DNA from: Sialis fuliginosa
Taxonomy: Eukaryota; Arthropoda; Insecta; Megaloptera; Sialidae
Length of the DNA stretch: 64,000 nucleotides
Assembly (NCBI GenBank): GCA_961205875.1
Contig: OY540810.1
Location: 15,562,001-15,626,000 of the forward strand
Direction of reading: 5' to 3'
The position numbers were made by a program, and so were the translations under genes. Below are positions 60,612 through 64,000 of this stretch, one piece after another. The first letter of the stretch is position 1; the number at the start of each line of letters is the position of its first letter. The notes beneath the pieces are model-generated. The model was not told where the DNA came from. It saw only the letters and a program-made list of their open reading frames with translations, and ran no database searches.

Positions 60612-61640
60612 CATTCAACTTTAGTTCGGCGCATTTTTGATTGAAAATTTTAAGTTTGAGTTCCTTGAATTCAATATGTATAAAATAATATACATGAAAA
60701 TAACAATTTTGTTTCGGTAAAATAAAAAATAATTGAAGTTTGTTTCCAAAACTGACGTCAGGTGGCGCTCAAGAAAAAATACAGATGTCAAATTCGGAAT
60801 CCTCGTACCCAAAAACCCTTGGGTTCGTGTTTTGCTTAAAAAATCAATGAAAAATTGTAAATTAACATACATAAGTACATACATATATACGATGCGGCTT
60901 TTCAAAATGCACTAATAACATATCGTTATATTTGTACAAAGACTACTTACAACACTTTTAATTCACCCAATGTTAATTTTTTATCCCAGTGTTGTATTTA
61001 CTCCCCTTCACCCTATATACATTATTACAAAATTATAATATTGTATTAATAGGTAAGGTTACAGTTATCACAAGTAGTTAGACGAGGCTATATTCGAGAT
61101 AACATGTAGAAAATCGATTATAAAATAGTTTGAATCAACTGAAACTGGAATTGCCTGAAGCAAACGAAAGTTAAGAGCGACAATAGGTTATACGTACTAC
61201 ATGTATTACTTCATTACGTTCAAATGCTAGGTAATACTTACTTAAGAACTATAATTCTAAAACTGGAAATGAAGTTCATAGTGTCTTAATTCCTAGCCAT
61301 CCATTCAGAATAGAACAGAGTCTGCAGAATGAGTTTGTACCCAAAGACTCTTTGACCTATTACATTTAATTAAGCGACAAAAGCACTATTTCTCTACCAC
61401 ATTGCCGCTTTAGCTTTCATAACACCAAGAGAGAAAGCGAGTAGTGTGCCGTGGGCGCGCCGAAAGAGAGGCAATTATGGCTAAAGTATCCTTACCGCAT
61501 TGTCTGTCTTTTTCGGTAATGACTTTAAATGCACTACTCAAATTATCTCGTACTCTGTTTCATTTTGTTTCACGAATGATTTCAGTGGTTCTGAAACGGT
61601 GGAGTACAGAATTAGTGTGTTTTTTTTAGTAGAAATATAC
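60612..61640. other. No gene recognised
   Basis: A GC-richer patch at 61380-61480 (GTGGGCGCGCCGAAAGAGAGG) without a recognisable frame. Confidence 0.45.
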
Positions 61641-61644
61641 ATAT

Positions 61645-62255
61645 TAGACTTGTGTAGTTCACGAACGAACTAGTTCAAAAGAGCGCTCCCACACGAGAAC
61701 TAGAGGAACTAGTTTGTATGCGCTCCATTCTTTTAGTTCAATAGTTCCCGATACACTTCAAATACACTGTTCTAAAAATGAGATTGTACGATTTTTATGT
61801 CAAATAATGTACGTTTTCAATACTTTATTACCAATTTTGGATTTGTTTTACCAAAGATATATTATATTGAATTTTTTTTAGTTCACATGAATGCAATACG
61901 TCTGTCAAAAGCACGTAATTTTTATATTATTTTATGACAATCAGCAAAAAGGAATAACACAGATTTTAACGAAATTAAAACATATTGCTTAAATTACTAT
62001 ACAATAAATAATGTATCATTGAAAATGAAAAATAGAAGAATATTGCAAATATAACATATACAGTTAAAAATATCGATCTTAACGATAAATTAATAACGAA
62101 TTCAAAATTGCATCAGTTTGCATAGTAGTACAAAATTACTACAATCCAATATATCTAAATCAATAAATTGTCATCATATAGTCCGGAAAAAATTCTATGA
62201 ACTAAAAGAACTAGAAGAACGAACTCTCTGTCATGAACTAAAATGTTCAACTCTC
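61645..62255. mobile_element. Probable hAT-type MITE
   Basis: Left end TAGACTTGTGTAGTTCACGAACGAAC; right end AGTTCAACTCTC-like after a CATGAACTAAAA block. ATACATAT (61637-61644) and ATACATAA (62256-62263) would be a 7-of-8 duplication. The subterminal regions repeat GAACTAGTTC-type and GAACTA words on both sides. Ends are less well matched than in the other hAT copies. Confidence 0.5.
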
Positions 62256-62268
62256 ATACATAAGTGTA

Positions 62269-62565
62269 TTGCTTCCTTGCAATATCAAAGAGCTTTGTGA
62301 TCGTTTTAGAATGAGACAAAAAAAGTGTTCTCTGATTTTAAAATTTTAAATTGATCTTCCCGTTTCAGGTCAATACAAACACTTTTCCTTCCGTGTCTGT
62401 CTGTCTGTATGTGTGTCAATTCCCTGAATCCATACCACACACATGACTCATGAATCACTGAACCGATATTAATGGAACTTGATTGCATGGTTGGGTCTGG
62501 CTTGAGGACAGTCCCATTTCAAAATCATCAAAATCGTGTATAAGGGGGAGGGGGTGACAAGTGCG
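62269..62565 (-). repeat. Dispersed family D1, copy I (3' part)
   Basis: Minus-strand copy from TTGCTTCCTTGCAATATC through CTGTCTGTCTGTATG to CGTGTATAAGGGGGAGG, cut off near the element at 62584. ORFs across it are not genes. Confidence 0.75.
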
Positions 62566-62583
62566 TGTTGCGCACGCACATGA

Positions 62584-63475
62584 TAGGGTTCCGTAGCCAT
62601 TCTTTACTTGGTAAAACGTATCAAGAGCTATTTCATGTTGACGAAAGATGTAATCTCTATAAAAGTGTTCGTATGACGATTTATAAACAAAATTTTGTGC
62701 ACTTTTCAATCTTATGAAGAGGGGTCTAAATAAATTTCTAGTATTTTTTTACTGAAAGTACTTTTAATTAAAAGCTATACTCTGGGATTATTTCACGGAC
62801 CGAAACTATAATGGTTCCTTGTTTTCTACGGAACTTTAAAAACACTAATTATGTACTAATTTCTAATTAATCAGGATATATAATATAGTTTCTATAGTTC
62901 TTTCCATTTTAAAACGAAATTTCATATAAGTAAATAAGTATCCTAATAAATTATTAAATAGGAGCCTACTTACACCTTATATGACCATTATATCATAAAA
63001 CACATAAAGATAAAATATAATTTATTATAAACTCACTGTTAATAATAATAAAAGCAGTGTATATACGGGTGCACTTTTACGACTCGGTGCATGTACGTAA
63101 CTTTCTCTGGGATATAAACCGTTGTAAAGATATTAGAAGAGGATTGGATTTTCAATAACAAAACAAGTTGTTATTTGTACAAGGAATTCTATGAAAGACT
63201 CGAGAAAGGAAAATCCCCTCCTTGGAAAATAGGTGACAAAATAAACAGAGAAGAATTTTAATGTAATTTAAAGATATAGAGAATAGAGAAGGTTAGACAA
63301 AATAATAGAGAGCTTTTGACATTCTAATATAATTATTACAGAATATATTTAACAATATATCGAAAATTTTATGTTAAACAGTTGTTTTTTGTAGCTCAAG
63401 TTCTTAAAATATTTTTGATGGTATTCTTTAGAAATATTTTAAAATGATTCATAAGTATATAAATACGGAACCCTA
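62584..63475. mobile_element. Element with TAGGGTTCCGTA ends
   Basis: TAGGGTTCCGTA at 62584-62595 and TACGGAACCCTA at 63464-63475 are perfect inverted ends. A phrase near 62797-62836 (complement of CCGTAGAAAACAAGGAACC.TTATAGTTTCG) also occurs near 4420. This GGGTTCCGTAG phrase is common in insect repeats. The interior is A/T-rich without coding sequence. Confidence 0.5.
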
Positions 63476-64000
63476 AAAAGGATTAAGCAATATTTTTTTA
63501 TTAACATTCTTGTAAATGCACATTTTTGTTACGACTGGTATAAAGATGGAGCCCCGGGTCACTCCATATGCACTCTGCTAATGTAAATGGAACAACTACC
63601 ACCACTGAACAATTCAAATTGTTATCTTGTTCATTCTTCCTCAACTGATGATGTTATCTGACCTTTTTTCTGTAAAAATAACTCTCTAATTTTTCCGTTG
63701 TTTTGTATAATTGTTTCCTACGATGATTTTGTTTTAATTTTAAATATGTTTTGTAGTTTACTTACATTTAAGTATAAATGATATTTGATTTTTTTATAAC
63801 ATGTTATTTTTTTTAATAACAAATCTATAGATAAAATAGAGTTAATTAAATGTTAATTATTTTGTCCAATGTTTTGGTATAAATAATCAATAAATTACAA
63901 TTAAAATTATTAAGGAAATTGGCTACTAAAACCAAAATATTTAAATCGATTTCAAATTTCTACAGGATATTCACAATTATTATAAGATTGCATGGAATGC
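63476..64000. other. No gene recognised
   Basis: A/T-rich. TTTTGTCCAATGTTTTGGTATAAATA at 63860 also occurs near 50518, so part is repeat. Confidence 0.4.

Noticed and set aside
63530-63640. Minus-strand AYGVTRGSIF reading resembling an RT GVPQGS motif
   Set aside because: Only a few residues agree, with no other RT blocks in reach.

Overview
The window looks like AT-rich, gene-poor nuclear DNA from an arthropod, most likely an insect. The base composition, the dense inverted-repeat elements and the non-LTR retrotransposon all fit. A hemipteran is a guess from style only. I see no convincing host protein-coding gene, no rRNA and no functional tRNA. The only long intact reading frames belong to one retrotransposon, and almost every other short ORF is chance or lies inside a repeat.

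Layout. 1-9.6 kb: fragments of dispersed repeats, two copies of a roughly 0.4-0.7 kb family, and at 8.84-9.05 kb a 203-bp palindrome carrying a hammerhead-ribozyme-like core. 9.65-11.26 kb: an element with TTAA target duplications, itself hosting nested elements, followed by an AAAT microsatellite. 11.6-12.5 kb: an RTE-like repeat in tandem. 13.7-14.0 kb: a small TA-flanked element. 14.73-17.36 kb: a 2.6-kb foldback with arrays of about 178-bp repeats in both arms and a 4-bp target duplication. 18.68-19.95 kb: a deleted PIF/Harbinger element with TTA duplications and a transposase N-terminal relic. 20.8-29 kb: more foldbacks, including a hAT-type element at 26.3 kb with a perfect 8-bp duplication, inserted in the end of another foldback.

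30.8-31.35 kb: a decayed LINE 3' end. 31.7-33.5 kb: a GC-richer patch with CRE-like and NRF-1-like words and a hAT-type element. 34-43 kb: several palindromic elements and hAT-like fragments. 43.49-44.73 kb: a 1.24-kb inverted repeat whose arms each hold a tRNA-like sequence and run into the C-terminal end of an R1-like LINE. 45.9-54.5 kb: repeat copies, a TA-flanked element, and a hAT-type element at 52 kb with a perfect 8-bp duplication.

55.18-59.2 kb (minus strand): a near-complete non-LTR retrotransposon with intact ORF1 and an intact endonuclease/reverse transcriptase ORF2. The two ORFs overlap by ATGA, and the 3' tail is (ATT)n. 59.3-60.6 kb: a TA-flanked 1.3-kb element. 61.6-63.5 kb: a hAT-like element, another dispersed repeat copy, and an element ending in TAGGGTTCCGTA.

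The main interest is the density of non-autonomous elements with readable boundaries, the ribozyme-bearing palindrome, the 2.6-kb foldback, and a possibly active LINE that could supply machinery to related copies. All family assignments are from reading motifs and termini; no database search was possible.
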